Assembly (NCBI RefSeq): GCF_945277285.1
Contig: NZ_CALYPR010000001.1
Span: forward strand, 496,001-560,000
Length of the DNA: 64,000 bases
Direction of reading: 5' to 3'
Source of the DNA: an uncultured Bartonella sp.
GTDB taxonomy: Bacteria > Pseudomonadota > Alphaproteobacteria > Rhizobiales > Rhizobiaceae
Below are positions 41,101 to 46,505 of this stretch, piece after piece. The notes beneath the pieces were generated by a model. That model made no database searches and had not been told where the DNA came from. It worked only from the letters and a program-made list of their open reading frames with translations. Made by a program: the position numbers and the translations under genes. Within the stretch, counting starts at the first letter, position 1. Each line of letters opens with the position of its first letter.

Positions 41101-42720
41101 ACCAGCTGGAATTTTACCTTTAAAAACAGCATGGTTGTCATCTGTCACTTTGGTGTGGTCAGTGGCGCGTTCTGCCCAATTTTTATAGGAGCCAGTAATG
41201 GCACCTGCATTATCAATAACGTCAAGATTTTCATTGCTGATTGCTGGTGGCAGGGTGCGATCAAACGCAAAATTACCGTTGATATGATCACTTTCATTAC
41301 CAACTTTGTTTTTGGCATAAACTTCATAATTATAGTTGCCATTGGTAAGTTTATAGGCTTGCGGCAAGCGGAAGGCAAACGTGCCATCATCACGGATGAC
41401 TTTTTCTCCGGCCCCTCTTTGCGTCCCCGCTTCATTCAATGTATTGCGGTCAATGACAAATTCATGACCGTTCAGTTTGATGATTATATGGGTAACATCT
41501 TTACCTATCTTGCCAGAAAAAACCGGCGTATCATCATCGGTAACCCCTCCCGTCAATGGCAACGGCCCGGTTACTTCGGGATAATTATCAATAACACTGA
41601 AATTTTCAATACCGCTGGGTCTACTCGAGTCAATATTGACATTGAAATCTGATCCGGCACTTTCATTGCCAGCAGCATCCGTCAAAGTTGTAGTAAGTTT
41701 ATGATGCCCTTCGCTTAAGGCTTTGTTCGTTTCAATCGACCAGTTGCCGTCCTTATCAACAACACCGGTTCCAACAAGTGTCTTGTTACCTTTGTCATCG
41801 GTATCATAAATTTTTACTGTACTTCCCGGCTCGCCCTTACCTGTCAATGTCGGGGTTTTGTCGTTGGTATAATCACCATCTTTCAATGTCCCGTCTGAAC
41901 CGACCGGATCAGGGGCAACATTATCAACACCTTGAGATACATTAGGGGCATCAGGCGCTTTCGTATCAACATTAAAATCGTATTTCGATTCGGAGCTCAC
42001 ATTGCCGTTAGAATCAATTTGGGTCACTTTGGCTGTGTACTTGCCGTCAGCCAATTTTGGTAACTCGAAACTCCATGTCCCATCCGAATTGACTTTCGTG
42101 GTCATGTCCGGATAACCGTCAAGGTGAATTTTGATCGTATTACCGGCTACGCCCTTTCCTGATAAAAGTGGTGTACTGTCGTTCAGAAAGCCGCCATTCC
42201 TGACAGCGAGTAAATTCTTCGGATCATTATTATTTATAACCGAATATTGCGGAGCAGCAGGAGGCGTTCTATCAATAGCGGGAGGGGTATCATCATCGTC
42301 ATCATTTGCAATTGCTGCGGCAATGCCGCCAATACCTGCCGCACCGCCAAGAATACCCAAAAGAACCGCGTTCGAAAAGCCACTCTGCTCTTTTATTTCT
42401 TCGTAATAAACATTTGTATCAAGAATACCATCGCCATTTTTAGTCAAAGCGTCACTGAAATTTGTGAGCCAAGTTGTTCCATCATCATTAAAAATCAGAT
42501 TACAAATCGGCTTGCCCGATGCAAAAAAGTGCTTAATGCGGAGTGTTTTTCCATCAGAAAATTCAATAACCAGTTCATTTCCGACGCGACTATAGTTTGT
42601 AATACTTTCCTTATCAGCCGTTAAAACAAAGTTTTGGGGCTTTCCACCTCCGTCAACTGTACCACTATTCTCATTCAGTTTAACAACCGGATGCTGCTTG
42701 ATGATATCGGATTTGGTCAT
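23107..42720 (-). CDS. Giant Ig-repeat type I secreted adhesin (BapA/LapA-like)
   Basis: A 6537-residue secreted protein, in order: an N-terminal BapA prefix-like domain (residues ~1-120); a Gly/Ala-rich hydrophobic segment (LLGILGGAAGIGGIAAAI) and an acidic DDDDD run; about 49 bacterial Ig-like repeats of ~105-115 residues, most carrying TDDTTPTLxGxG and DAAGN signatures (~residues 170-5700); FG-GAP/VCBS calcium-loop repeats such as ADYNGDGYMDLFLAKN and DMNGDGYLDVIQ (~5750-6150); then a short RTX stretch (GDNFFDGRGGNDTYHL) and a type I secretion target domain at the C-terminus. There is no Sec signal, as expected for type I export. It probably stays on the surface or in biofilm matrix as an adhesin. 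It is intact, which argues for strong selection. ATG 42720 follows GGGGAAA. No LapG/LapD release pair is visible. Confidence 0.93.
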   Translation of the reverse strand: MTKSDIIKQHPVVKLNENSGTVDGGGKPQNFVLTADKESITNYSRVGNELVIEFSDGKTLRIKHFFASGKPICNLIFNDDGTTWLTNFSDALTKNGDGILDTNVYYEEIKEQSGFSNAVLLGILGGAAGIGGIAAAIANDDDDDTPPAIDRTPPAAPQYSVINNNDPKNLLAVRNGGFLNDSTPLLSGKGVAGNTIKIHLDGYPDMTTKVNSDGTWSFELPKLADGKYTAKVTQIDSNGNVSSESKYDFNVDTKAPDAPNVSQGVDNVAPDPVGSDGTLKDGDYTNDKTPTLTGKGEPGSTVKIYDTDDKGNKTLVGTGVVDKDGNWSIETNKALSEGHHKLTTTLTDAAGNESAGSDFNVNIDSSRPSGIENFSVIDNYPEVTGPLPLTGGVTDDDTPVFSGKIGKDVTHIIIKLNGHEFVIDRNTLNEAGTQRGAGEKVIRDDGTFAFRLPQAYKLTNGNYNYEVYAKNKVGNESDHINGNFAFDRTLPPAISNENLDVIDNAGAITGSYKNWAERATDHTKVTDDNHAVFKGKIPAGYDVSKISHINIYDGDTKIGEAKVKSDGTWEYSQEWSKGHHRLSAAVVNKTGTVGPQSNPSDFSFDVDTDSSSAPTIAEVIDGKGAQHIDGQPTNSNSFVLKGNGPANGKVTVKLYDQDGHQVVDANGRALEWASDVSESGSWSVNTGDLSHLNPPLKDAKYSFKADAIDSKGSLTSPSNAHNLDRDTLAPNAPEISQGADNVAPDPEAGNGILHDGDYTNDKTPTLTGKGEPGGIVNIYDTDENGHRTLVGQGTVGKDGNWSVETTKPLSEGHHKLVTTITDAAGNEGAGSEFNVNIDTSNPSKVEDFRVVDNYPEITGDLPLVGGKTDDETPVFCGRIGKDVTHLIIKLNGHEFVIDRNTLNESGSTRGSGEKVIRDDGTFAFKLPAAYKLTKGHYDVEVYTKNRVGNESDHVNGDFDFERGVPPVINKQSLDVIDNVGSVTGSYKDWATRDSDHKKVTDDNHAVFKGKLPSGYDVANVDHINIYDNGKKIGETKVKSDGTWEYNQEWLQGAHRLSAAIVNKFGTVGEQSNPDDYDFWVDLNRAGPPSIQQVQDDQGHYHESGYPTNSNSFFVTGGGPSSGKVTLRLYDKDGNPVKNFKGEPLEWTTDVSKDGSWSVNTGDLSHLNPPLKDGEYSFKASAVDSKGTATDASGPHWLDRDTTAPDTPDAANATDNVGEKQGAIISGSTTDDDTPTLSGKGKKGEVVKIYDNDGKTPIGETVVGDDGTWTWTPVPPLKGGDHSLTTTLTDAAGNESEKSAPVKMTVDKSGVKIFVDGVHDDEGSVRDDVHDHGVTDDRTPTLYGRGTAGQSVVVTDENGNVVGTTTVDKDGNWKVELVNQAGDNQEVTHTYKATITNAAGNSQSVDFHLTIDTKAPDAPVVDKAIDNVGNKDNATNITNGDKELHSGDTTDDTTPTFFGKGNPGDVIKLYDGDKLIGQSTVKDDGTWSVSPTSPINDTGKTHEFTLTATDPAGNESKHSDKFLLSFDTEPVPAMGGGKDEVDLIDDAGSIVGSYRDGQWASRNGQHGEKVIITDDTTPTLKGHLPADLLNSGRISTINIYDNGKLLTKIPVKDDGTWEYTPTLKAGNNHNFEVAYENKAGVEGARTSFPFVLDMATVGQTSIDSATTGTNNAPYTWDNPTKENIFHLQGSAPANSIITVYLKDSNGVIIHKFTTTKSDDSGSWSETVDLSTVSVETRKAIADGRYSFVADARNDAGTVGAPSGDSWINRDTTAPAKPDVVKAEDNSGDRHGSIEEGKTYDEDLPHLSGKGEKNSIVTIYDNGKVIGQTTVREDGTWSWTPTTPLQAGAHSITTTLTDAAGNVSDASDPLGFNLDLTPPDVKIDYAVDDYNKDAKNIVNGGATNDATPKLVGRGTAGQTVTIVDKATGATYQTKVKDDGTWELQLPNQQNVGEDKIHEYIASLTNSAGNKVEHHFSLHIDTAAPDTPQLIEVIDNVGNDPAVYPTGNRALKTGDVTDDTTPTFNGKGVAGDIIKLYTVDENGVRKLIGQTTVNEDGTWSVTPTVALTDDPAHSPTKYAFIVTETDSVGNESKSTDPYNLFIDRTPPVLDDSTIKLVDDKETNVGEFQNWLDKDDGQGGKIKLTNDDTPTISGRAISSDTRSVNIYDKDPSTGQLKLIGSAKVDENGDWKFTPPTDASGHGIADGVHEWTARPVDRAGNEGQPSPAYRFEVDTKGPTGTLGDNIGLWDDEGPQTGEFDGSGGTTAWNINDQGRKVTDDKTPEIKGKLAAGSDVTKVHIYIDGELAKIVNVAADGTWSYTPRLSSGTHKIEARPADDAGNEGKGKTWDFDIAGAAPGMPAITGIYNNESNAIDANHPDGKFIDKNQYTNDATPLIKGTGDAGSFINIYIGDKLVAKNVRVGGDGHWAVAIDPSAVGILPNGDSWQIRASASDSAGQESDKTGFWPINVDTIKPTTPALPKLEDHVGDKQGTVDQNTTIDDKAPTIHGKADEGSVVVNIYDTVDGKTKLIQTVTADGDGNWSYTPTNLGQGKHSITTTYTDKAGNVSDPSPAFGFIVDSTSIMVSIDHAADNEGHIVKDLANGDKTDDTTPTLFGTTSPNTVVTIKEGEKEIGKVTSDEHGNWSFELPTQTNGHHVYTAAVTAPNGNNYHSDFALDIDNTPPSQPDITRVQDDVPLNTDDLVSGAKTNDTKPTFYGEGNPGDTITIYDEIDGKLVKIGSAVIDNDRHWVCTVDELTPGTHHFKLQTTNKLGVDSASYTDYELTIKTDAPTQTTKLVSITEDRGSSDSDFKTSDDSLVFKFGVSEKLPAGYKVQVNVDGKWYDATYDETDGYWYYDHSNYHLSEGVHNIFGRVVDDAGNVKEGPAQAVAIDTTKPIGGDYAITIDSFTDDVNEEGGSKSRLNGEATNDNTPTLNGHTSGMKAGDYVTVQVKIGDNWVTIGTAKVDGSGNWKFDVKGIPGGIAKDHLDDGYHEFRGVITDESGNLGQASSGFGMDVTTTPPPAINETGLDLVDDQLPTIGTISHGATTDDSRPTLTGAAHSVDPTKVDSINLYDNGKLVGHAKVNSDGSWSVEPTLPLRQGDHSFVAKPVDHAGNEQPQGTAAWDFHFVGHAPATPSIINVLDDNGNTIQKEQVTNDSTPLIKGTGTTGSIVHIYVDGVEVATAAVKDDGTWETTIPALSNPSTDPNGTRHIITAKALDKDGKTWSSETGGYPVVVDRQAPDAPDAPTAKDDQGTTINGVTADSTPTLSGKVNGHQPGDKVNIYQDGVKVGEVRVNDQGEWSWTPKDPLSNGNHQFQTSVSDAAGNESVKGSATNVKIDTSTTNVSIDYLVDDQAPLESHVANNDKTDDRTPLIVGKATPNAVVILTYTDANNNVHQLASVTADSEGNWSYQVKDSEKFGEGHFVIHAETTSATGVKSTADFNFDVDITNNQKPSIDKVTDDVGTVQNDIGNGRSTDDTTPTIIGSGAKPYQKVNIYDTNEKGESKLIGSVTADSEGKWSFTPPSPLNEGTHHLSATTVDEVGNESQHSSNYDVIVDITPPSPIANDTVSVTDDVKNDANDFIGQLTTGQYTNDNRPEYKGKAPSDAKTVNIYDNGNFIGSTTVNADGTWSFTPGEDKKLSEGEHTLTARPVDSAGNEGTDCQGSEFIVDTIPPSAIPTIEGLLNDSGTSNTDFVTQDKNPTIFVSVDKPLADNEHVEISLDNGLTWVKATYNSSTGKYSYTVEKGHELSDQVYHVKARVVDAAGNVGNETSQDMTVDTTPPVDGYTVTIDCFYDDVESKVGDYASGSTTNDKSPLLKGTVKGANAGDVVHLYYRDDKGNLHSVADNIRLTKNTDGSYSWQYQLSELAEGNYKYVAIVKDAAGNEGKSSDDFYLYVDTTPPVWGNTQNIKLWDDQEPITGEIPHSGGATDDNYPEVQAGAGTVSGAIGGTVELYDGNTKIGEGIIESDGSFKITPDKAITPGQHHFHLVAIDAAGNRTPLEDVSWDFNFAGHAPGTPSITNIIDDYNNPDGGLIYLQKGQSTDDATPTLHGMGTVGTRIHIYLNGTEINTDDNPVIVKEDGTWTFKLPAAYALKDTSTNGLGTQYNFAVQAVDQTGIPSSMTGDYSIIYDSHAPNQPDVPTLNSDQAPKTGAISNGDTTPDQTPTFSGTIQNPQVGDKVNIYNKVNGSYVKLGETTVDASGHWSWTPANPLDKGSYEFATSVTDAAGNESAKSNSSSITVDPTNVDVSILYAVDDQKNYTGKVADGGITNDTTPELHGRATANSTVSIYTLIGGVKTFIGSVNADANGDWTFTWPTDKALTDNSYTIVAEALLPNGSSKSDSFALFVDTKNNNVPVIDSAGDDVGQTQSNSLTSGQSSDDTTPTLKGHGAEPNGIVNIYDTVDGKTHLVDSVRADANGNWEYSVQSPLSEGDHHFTATSVDAAGNESKPSSVFDYNLDLTAPDALSSVTLIDDVPENTGIINNNETTNDDKPTYSGLATADTKKVFIYDHGVKIGEADVVEQNGQYTWTYTPDTALTNGDHSFQARPVDAVGNIGIPTGPLNFTVASGSIGNKATIVGITQDTGFDSNDFVTSDTRPTIYIATSQKLNAANGEKVQVNVGGNWYDATYDEASGRYFFRPVTSLPASANGTQYVIKTRIIDNAGRTSDIDEKTMTIDNGAPTGTLTLDKFIDNVGVEGEFSSRTEKNYTDDRTPELHGTVTGAKPGDYVVIYLSDKNGNILKDANGNPIKLGSVRPDGTNWKFTPNLDEAHYPNNSDYYFVAVLEDTAGNQGTKSAPLGMFLTTEGPDWSGSKSYDVYDDQAPDIGNIGANGKPAVTDDNRPTVKGKAGSLDPAKVDYVLLYDGDPSDPNAKPIGKGIVNQDGSWSVEPDNPLMPGHHRFWVVPVNHAGVPSKTKSDIFEFDLIGHAPGTPSITQLASDDDPNVVFPDNQIQQNGTTRDNTPVIKGTGTKGSFVNVYDRVNGQDVLLGQTKVDNNGHWEMSLPKLTDGTHNIWVQAVDAGGNKSAATAPYPFDVDSTAPDVPGRPTISSDVDPNAGVVAGSSSTSGSTNDTTPTFSGRVNNPKAGDVVTIYDGDKVIGQAKVASDGTWSFTPTTPLDKGEHHFTTTVKDAAGNESNHSFETVISIEDTANNVTVDYVIDDRDPLKGEIANGGRTDDITPELHGTAPAGSIVKVYADASKTRLIGGPFTVGSDGKWSIGLTGQTVGEHNYYVEAENADGTAIAGQSFKLYIDNSAPDVPTINKVIDDVGIAQGEVANGGTHVDHGTTDDTNPTIIGTAPKNSLVIIYDNGKELGRVYADGNGNWSYTTGAMLTEGDHNFTAVSQNDVGTLSGVSNSYLINVDVTAPNQITDPIVQDNVLPNASNGENGPSIITIEQNGLTNDNSPIFSGTAPADAKKVRIYDNNKFIAEVDVNDDHSWSWEAGNRNSDAKLSDGQHSLTARPVDAAGNEGPASQAHAFEVDTHIPTAVAKLVSITDDTGFSNTDFNTQDRTPLFSFKVNGTVAATDKVQAFINNEWRDLTYNSTNGNWELDWRNGSETIPDGTYTVKTRVISRTGNYDHAATEASATQVVIDSDGSAQHSEFMGFIGKNGKLYQSGDYVDITNPVLKGKISGNLADLEDGSKIGIYRDHVLLGYVEKSEISANGEFSFKLADNSLTDRHSYVFTTAIVSKSGYVGEAHDVEVRVDTTGAANVPDYGRSVKNTPSGFLGDSSYTQAVALNNNGEWQVLSNSNIWVFRNNSNGKADDYYLNYQPGINNGTVGYYWKEDVMFGSYTMADYNHDGFIDIWTTKARYLGNTTAAYVGTGDNQWNYVDVKYSDMVNGSSSLLNHLGGIATFDMNGDGYLDVIQGDSGNDSGSIFLNRGATASNLTGNQFVGLGHQFGGQQTGFVSSFYTDHHVSAIDLDNNGTIDFAGNGIISGANRDSLQLLTLINSGISQSNGVYGTNWSLGQSFSRALPSDGGDDTYSNTISMTWADYNGDGYMDLFLAKNGNGWNGGRESQIFYNKGDGTGQLLAPQRLQDNVDGRWSIAIDWDHDGKMDILEVPGYGVSASNTKLWHNGGLNLDGSVKWDNWDIWGSQGGRLASVAGDVDPKTIDGKGTNYIYGIGLVDYDWDGALDVTMQRDNTRSSLILSNKNKVDYGTSLHLRITDKDGANVFYNNTVQLFDSKGNLVAVQVINAQGGIGASDNTGLVHFYGLKESETYSVVVLRNTEGKSNDIGGVAHTHTRNAVGNSVDNDIENVNSSWTGLKAVEADHAYILNANKDGETVTTGVGTQGDNSTQGYRPGLVGTGYNDVFTAEAGSQSYSGGGGWRNDAGEKYWQASGGEDIVDFGKAITGVTVDLSNTGYQSTGFNNAKFIDIEGIYGSKYNDTFTGSKGDNFFDGRGGNDTYHLETGGHDLLLYRLIQQDDATGGNGHDTAYGFKVGMYTDADKTKIDADADRINVKDLLQGYRADADGPAHFDDKGKAQIDWGDNIKDFLSTRVENGNTILSIDRDGKGNAFQSSDLLTLNNVNTDLETLLANHQIIVG
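27970..35690 (-). repeat. Eight-domain super-repeats within the giant adhesin
   Basis: Reading the Ig repeats as ordered types, the block at 33350-30710 (eight domains) recurs in the same order at 30710-27970 (eight). Shorter versions lie at 35690-33350 (seven, one type missing) and at about 27970-25600 (seven, cut by the C-terminal part). Each block opens with an A-P-(G/A)-(M/T)-P-x-I-(T/I) domain and includes the SITEDRG/SITDDTGF type domain. The blocks are diverged in sequence but keep type order, so they were duplicated as units of about 2.7 kb. Boundaries are good to about 50 bases. Confidence 0.7.
39120..41960 (-). repeat. Tandem four-domain duplication at the adhesin N-terminal side
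   Basis: Two adjacent units of about 1.42 kb (41960-40540 and 40540-39120) each encode the same four Ig-like domain types in the same order. The first type is marked by VDNVAPDP or ADNVAPDP, the second by FSVIDNYPEVTG or FRVVDNYPEITG, the third by SLDVIDNVGSVTGSYKDW-like sequence, the fourth by TNSNSFVLKGNG-like sequence. They are more alike than the eight-domain blocks, which suggests a more recent duplication. Confidence 0.75.
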
Positions 42721-42754
42721 ATCTAGATTTCCCCGTTAAAAACTCATTAGCCCC

Positions 42755-42772
42755 ACCAATTTGCAAATTGGT
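42755..42772. promoter_or_regulatory. Perfect 18-bp palindrome upstream of the adhesin gene
   Basis: ACCAATTTGCAAATTGGT is its own reverse complement. It lies 35 bases upstream of the adhesin ATG, in the probable 5' leader or promoter. Candidate operator for a dimeric regulator; no cognate regulator is encoded next to it. Confidence 0.6.
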
Positions 42773-43958
42773 AAGGGTACGGCTACTACATTCACTGAAT
42801 GCGCCTTCACAAATGCACCATCATTGAAGACAAAAACGCACCGCCCGAAAGCTTTGAAACATTCAACTTAAAATTACCTATAGTTGCTTTTTATTTTGAT
42901 TGCAACCTTTAAGTGTATTACAAATTACAACAAGTTTTAATTGAGCCAAAAACGGAAAATTGTTCGTTATGATAGTTAATAATTGACAAATTTTTTATGT
43001 GTCAAATAATGAAACAAGCCAAAAAACCATGAGACAAAGTCACTTACATCACCTGAAAAATTTCTTCTTCTAAACTTGAATGATCTGTGGATAAAAGCGT
43101 TTTTTAAAAGTATTTTCTTAAAAAAGAAAAGGAACAATTCCGTATAGTTCCTATTTAATCGTGTCCAGTTTATAGCCACACTGGAAAGGTTCAATATCCG
43201 TTCCCGAAATACATTCGTCAACGACGTTTGAAATTGAACAAAGATAAAGACAACACTTTATCTATATCGATGGGCTTTCTAATATCTCCACATATACTAT
43301 TCTTTTGACACCAGTATGAATTTGCCAGAAGCGACGATTCTGGTTCAATATTTTCCTTTCATTATAAATCACCTAATATCAACTTTCGCACTGATAGCCC
43401 TTTTAAATATCCGTTTCTAACGCTCTATCTATTCCCCCTAGCCTATGCATTCGTGTAACCTACAATGAACTGACTTCGTTGATAGAACTAGTAACTTTGA
43501 GATAATAAAATTATGTTCGGCTTAGATATGTGTTAGCTTGATCCGAAGTTATCGCGAAAAACAGTCTCTTAGGATAAGAATTAAAAATTAGAACCTTTTA
43601 AAAAGACAATCATATTGTTAGCCTTATCTTAATAATTTTTCTTTCCATTTTTCAGTTTTATATAATTTATAATTATTTTACAATATATAATATAGATATT
43701 TTACAAAATTAAATAATTATATTTTCTATTAATATTTTTATGTAACGCCTTGTTAGTTAACTTCATTTATATAACTGTTATTAAAACAAATAATATTTAT
43801 TAATAATTTTTTTATAACAATACTCGTTACTCGTTTGTTTTTAAATAAAAAATTATTATTATAATTATTAATTCTCTGATAGATTAAAATAGTTTCTATG
43901 TTTTTTCTATTTAGATTTATAGTTTAGCTTCTTTTCGATGGTTAATGTAAATGACAAT
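42773..43958. other. Long AT-rich region upstream of the adhesin gene
   Basis: About 1.2 kb with no credible gene; the open frames are short, lysine/phenylalanine-rich and lack ribosome sites. It must contain the adhesin promoter, but I could not pick out a convincing -35/-10 pair. It ends at the left inverted repeat of the IS remnant. Confidence 0.5.
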
Positions 43959-43960
43959 GA

Positions 43961-44820
43961 GGTCAGGATCCACTAATATTTATGGATTTTGTGTTTGGTT
44001 GAAACATTGTTCATTGGTTCTATGGTGAATTGACCGATGAATGATCTGTTTTTATTGAGAGAAGATCAGATAGCGCATATCGCCCTATTTTTCATTGTTG
44101 CATGGGGTAGAGCATATCAATGACCGGCGTGTCATCGGTGGCATTGACTACGTCATCAAACGAGGTTTATTTAGGACAAAATCCGTCCGGTTATGGTTCG
44201 CATAAAACACTTTTATAATTGCGTTTACGGCTGAAACAATTTAAGTGTACTCAATCTTATCTTTTCTGTTCTTGATGGGGACACCCCAAGACCTCAACGC
44301 ATGATGATCAATGCGACACTTCTCTAGGCGGATCGCACTGCTTAAAGTCTTTTAAAAACGGAAATATTCCCCATTGCATTGGCCGCATAAAGGCGGCTTA
44401 ACCTTTAACCTGCATACAGTCTGCAATAAAATAGATAAACCTATCTTTCGGTTATACAGTCGGAAGAACAAATGAGCGACTAAAGGAGTATCGCTCTCCG
44501 TAATACTTGATGTCAAGAAACTTAAATACCTGATGTCAAGAAACTTACCGCAGATCGAGGGTATGATGCCGACTAGTTTAAGCTGGCCTTGCTTGTCAGA
44601 AAGGTCAAGGGCTGCATTCCTCCAAGAAAGGATAGAATTACGCAAATCGCCTTCAGCAGGTTAAACTATCGGCTGCCAAGCAAAATCGAGACACTGTTTG
44701 CCAAGTTTAAAAATGGACGGCGTATTGCGACACAGTATAACCGATGCGCGCATATCTTTTTCTCCGCCATATATATCGCCGTTACATTCAAATTCTATCT
44801 TGATTCATGAGTCCTGACCC
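43961..44820 (+). mobile_element. Decayed IS5-family insertion sequence
   Basis: Ends are short imperfect inverted repeats: GGTCAGGATCC at 43961 and the complement of GTCCTGACCC at 44811-44820. Inside, on the plus strand, pieces of an IS5-family DDE transposase can be read in several frames: MNDLFLLREDQIAHIAP near 44038, RRVIGGIDYVIKRG near 44130, and a C-terminal block from about 44589 (GCIPPRKDRITQIAFSRLNY, then SKIETLFAKFKNGRRIA and NRCAHIFFSAIYIA) holding the last catalytic Glu. Frameshifts, stops and loss of the central D region make it dead. A short duplicated segment (GATGTCAAGAAACTTA at about 44510 and 44533) lies in the middle. Confidence 0.8.
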
Positions 44821-45024
44821 TAGTTTCATTCATTTAAAAACAAGAAAACAAATTCAAAATCCGCGCTATTCAAGTATTTTTCGAGGCTTATGCATTTCAC
44901 GTTGAAACATATGTTTTTCGAATTTGATAAAACTACATTTGGTATATAATCGCAAAAAATTGAAATTTTATATTAAATACTTGAATGCTGGTTTGTATTT
45001 TGTAAAATACACATAGGACTAAAA

Positions 45025-46350
45025 GTGAACAATCAAGAACATAATGGTTATGTCATTTTTGACGATAAAAGCTTCGGTGCTAAACTCTATTTTAGCGATG
45101 AAAAAATCTTCCTTAAGATAGATGTTTTAGAAACGAATTTTAAAGAAGAGGTTTTTCCTGACCAAATCAGTCTTTTGAATTTTCAATCATCAAGCGGCTA
45201 TTTTGCATTATGTAATCTCTACTTTATCCAGTCACAATGTCGGTTAGACCTCGGTTCAACTTACACATTTCGTGTTTTATGGGCTTTCGAAAATGCACAC
45301 TTTCAAATGCAAGACGATATTCGTTCTGATAATTGGTCTGTCGCTATTGAAGACTTCAATCAAATTCAAAAGCTAAGTGGATTTAAGTCACATTATCATA
45401 AAAATGGATGGCTTTGGGGATATACGCCCCCTCCGACGATTGAGCTTAATTGCACGCATGGGAATTTCATATTAGAAATTGCCGAACGTTTTGAACTTGA
45501 ATACAAAAGAAAGCCAAAACAGGTCGTCTTTAACTTTTCCTATCCTGCCAAATTATACTTCGACCACAAAGTTCACTTTGATGATGCTTTAAAAACGGTT
45601 TTATCTATTCGAAAATTTTTCTCGCTTCTTATGGGACGCGTGCTCAATATAGATGGCGCTTATATCACTCTAACGGATGGCGATTTTCAACAGCAGGTCA
45701 ATATTTATGGCTTCAGAAAAATACAGACTTCAGACAAGCCGCTAACCCCTATCATAGCGTTTGAAAGCCCGAGTGAATTGGAAAAACTTCTCGATCGGTG
45801 GTTCGAGAAAATCGACAAGATGGATGAAGCCATTACTTTGCATTATCAAGGTTTGGAACAAAAAGATTTAGCGCCCCAATTACGCTTTCAGCTTTTTATG
45901 CAAGCCATAGAAGGGCTCCACCGACGTACGGTTCCTTCCTTGGCCAAACCGGCTGATATAAACCATGTCGTAAAAATTCTTGAGCAGGAAAAAATCGCGC
46001 CTGAAATAGTAGACAAAGTTGAAGGAATACTCGCTCATGCCCATGAGCCCAGTCTGCGTCAACGCTTAAAATATTATTGGGATCTTTTTTCAGATGAGAT
46101 TACAGCATTATCGCCTATTTTCTCAAAAAAAACAATTCAAAAATTGGTTGCAACGCGTAACTATTATGCTCACCGTCTCGACAAAATCACACAGGTTCTA
46201 ACGGGAAAAGACCTGCGGAACGCAACAGAACTTGTCAAAGCAATTTCTCACATGGCTATTTTAACCGAAATTGGTGTTAATATTAACGGCATTGGCAAGA
46301 CCATGAAGGAGAAGTCTTTTGTCAATTTCATTGAGCCGGATAAACCTTGA
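45025..46350 (+). CDS. ApeA-like HEPN-domain antiphage protein
   Basis: A 441-residue protein that matches the ApeA type in layout: an N-terminal beta-rich domain (GYVIFDDKSFGAKLYF, then LLNFQSSSGYFALCNL, through FNFSYPAKLYF) and a helical C-terminal domain (~residues 270-430). The C-terminal domain carries the HEPN nuclease motif R-x4-H, here R378-NYYA-H383. ApeA is reported as an abortive-infection type antiphage effector; HEPN domains usually cleave RNA. The start is a GTG at 45025 with AGGA seven bases upstream. It is a single gene with no neighbour toxin or antitoxin, bordered by a dead IS on the left and tRNA-Ser on the right, a usual setting for defence genes. Self versus phage trigger is unknown. 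Confidence 0.75.
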   Translation: MNNQEHNGYVIFDDKSFGAKLYFSDEKIFLKIDVLETNFKEEVFPDQISLLNFQSSSGYFALCNLYFIQSQCRLDLGSTYTFRVLWAFENAHFQMQDDIRSDNWSVAIEDFNQIQKLSGFKSHYHKNGWLWGYTPPPTIELNCTHGNFILEIAERFELEYKRKPKQVVFNFSYPAKLYFDHKVHFDDALKTVLSIRKFFSLLMGRVLNIDGAYITLTDGDFQQQVNIYGFRKIQTSDKPLTPIIAFESPSELEKLLDRWFEKIDKMDEAITLHYQGLEQKDLAPQLRFQLFMQAIEGLHRRTVPSLAKPADINHVVKILEQEKIAPEIVDKVEGILAHAHEPSLRQRLKYYWDLFSDEITALSPIFSKKTIQKLVATRNYYAHRLDKITQVLTGKDLRNATELVKAISHMAILTEIGVNINGIGKTMKEKSFVNFIEPDKP

Positions 46351-46505
46351 TAATCCCGACAAAGCTTAGCAAGTTTTGCCTTTTCCTTTTAACGTTTGAG
46401 AATTCTAGATCCCAAAAAACCAACAGTTTTTATAACGGGAAAATCAAAAACTTCACGTGTCTATTTTAAATAAAAAAATTCAAATCAACTAAAATAGTAG
46501 GAGGC

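Noticed and set aside
23107-42720. Giant gene as an assembly artefact of collapsed or expanded repeats
   Set aside because: The repeats have diverged at the base level, every domain is distinct, and the frame is kept to a proper secretion domain; artefacts would give near-identical copies.
44352-44645. Minus-strand 97-codon frame over the IS remnant
   Set aside because: It is antisense to recognisable transposase fragments on the plus strand.
45880-46062. Small minus-strand frame inside the ApeA-like gene
   Set aside because: Antisense shadow of a well-supported gene.
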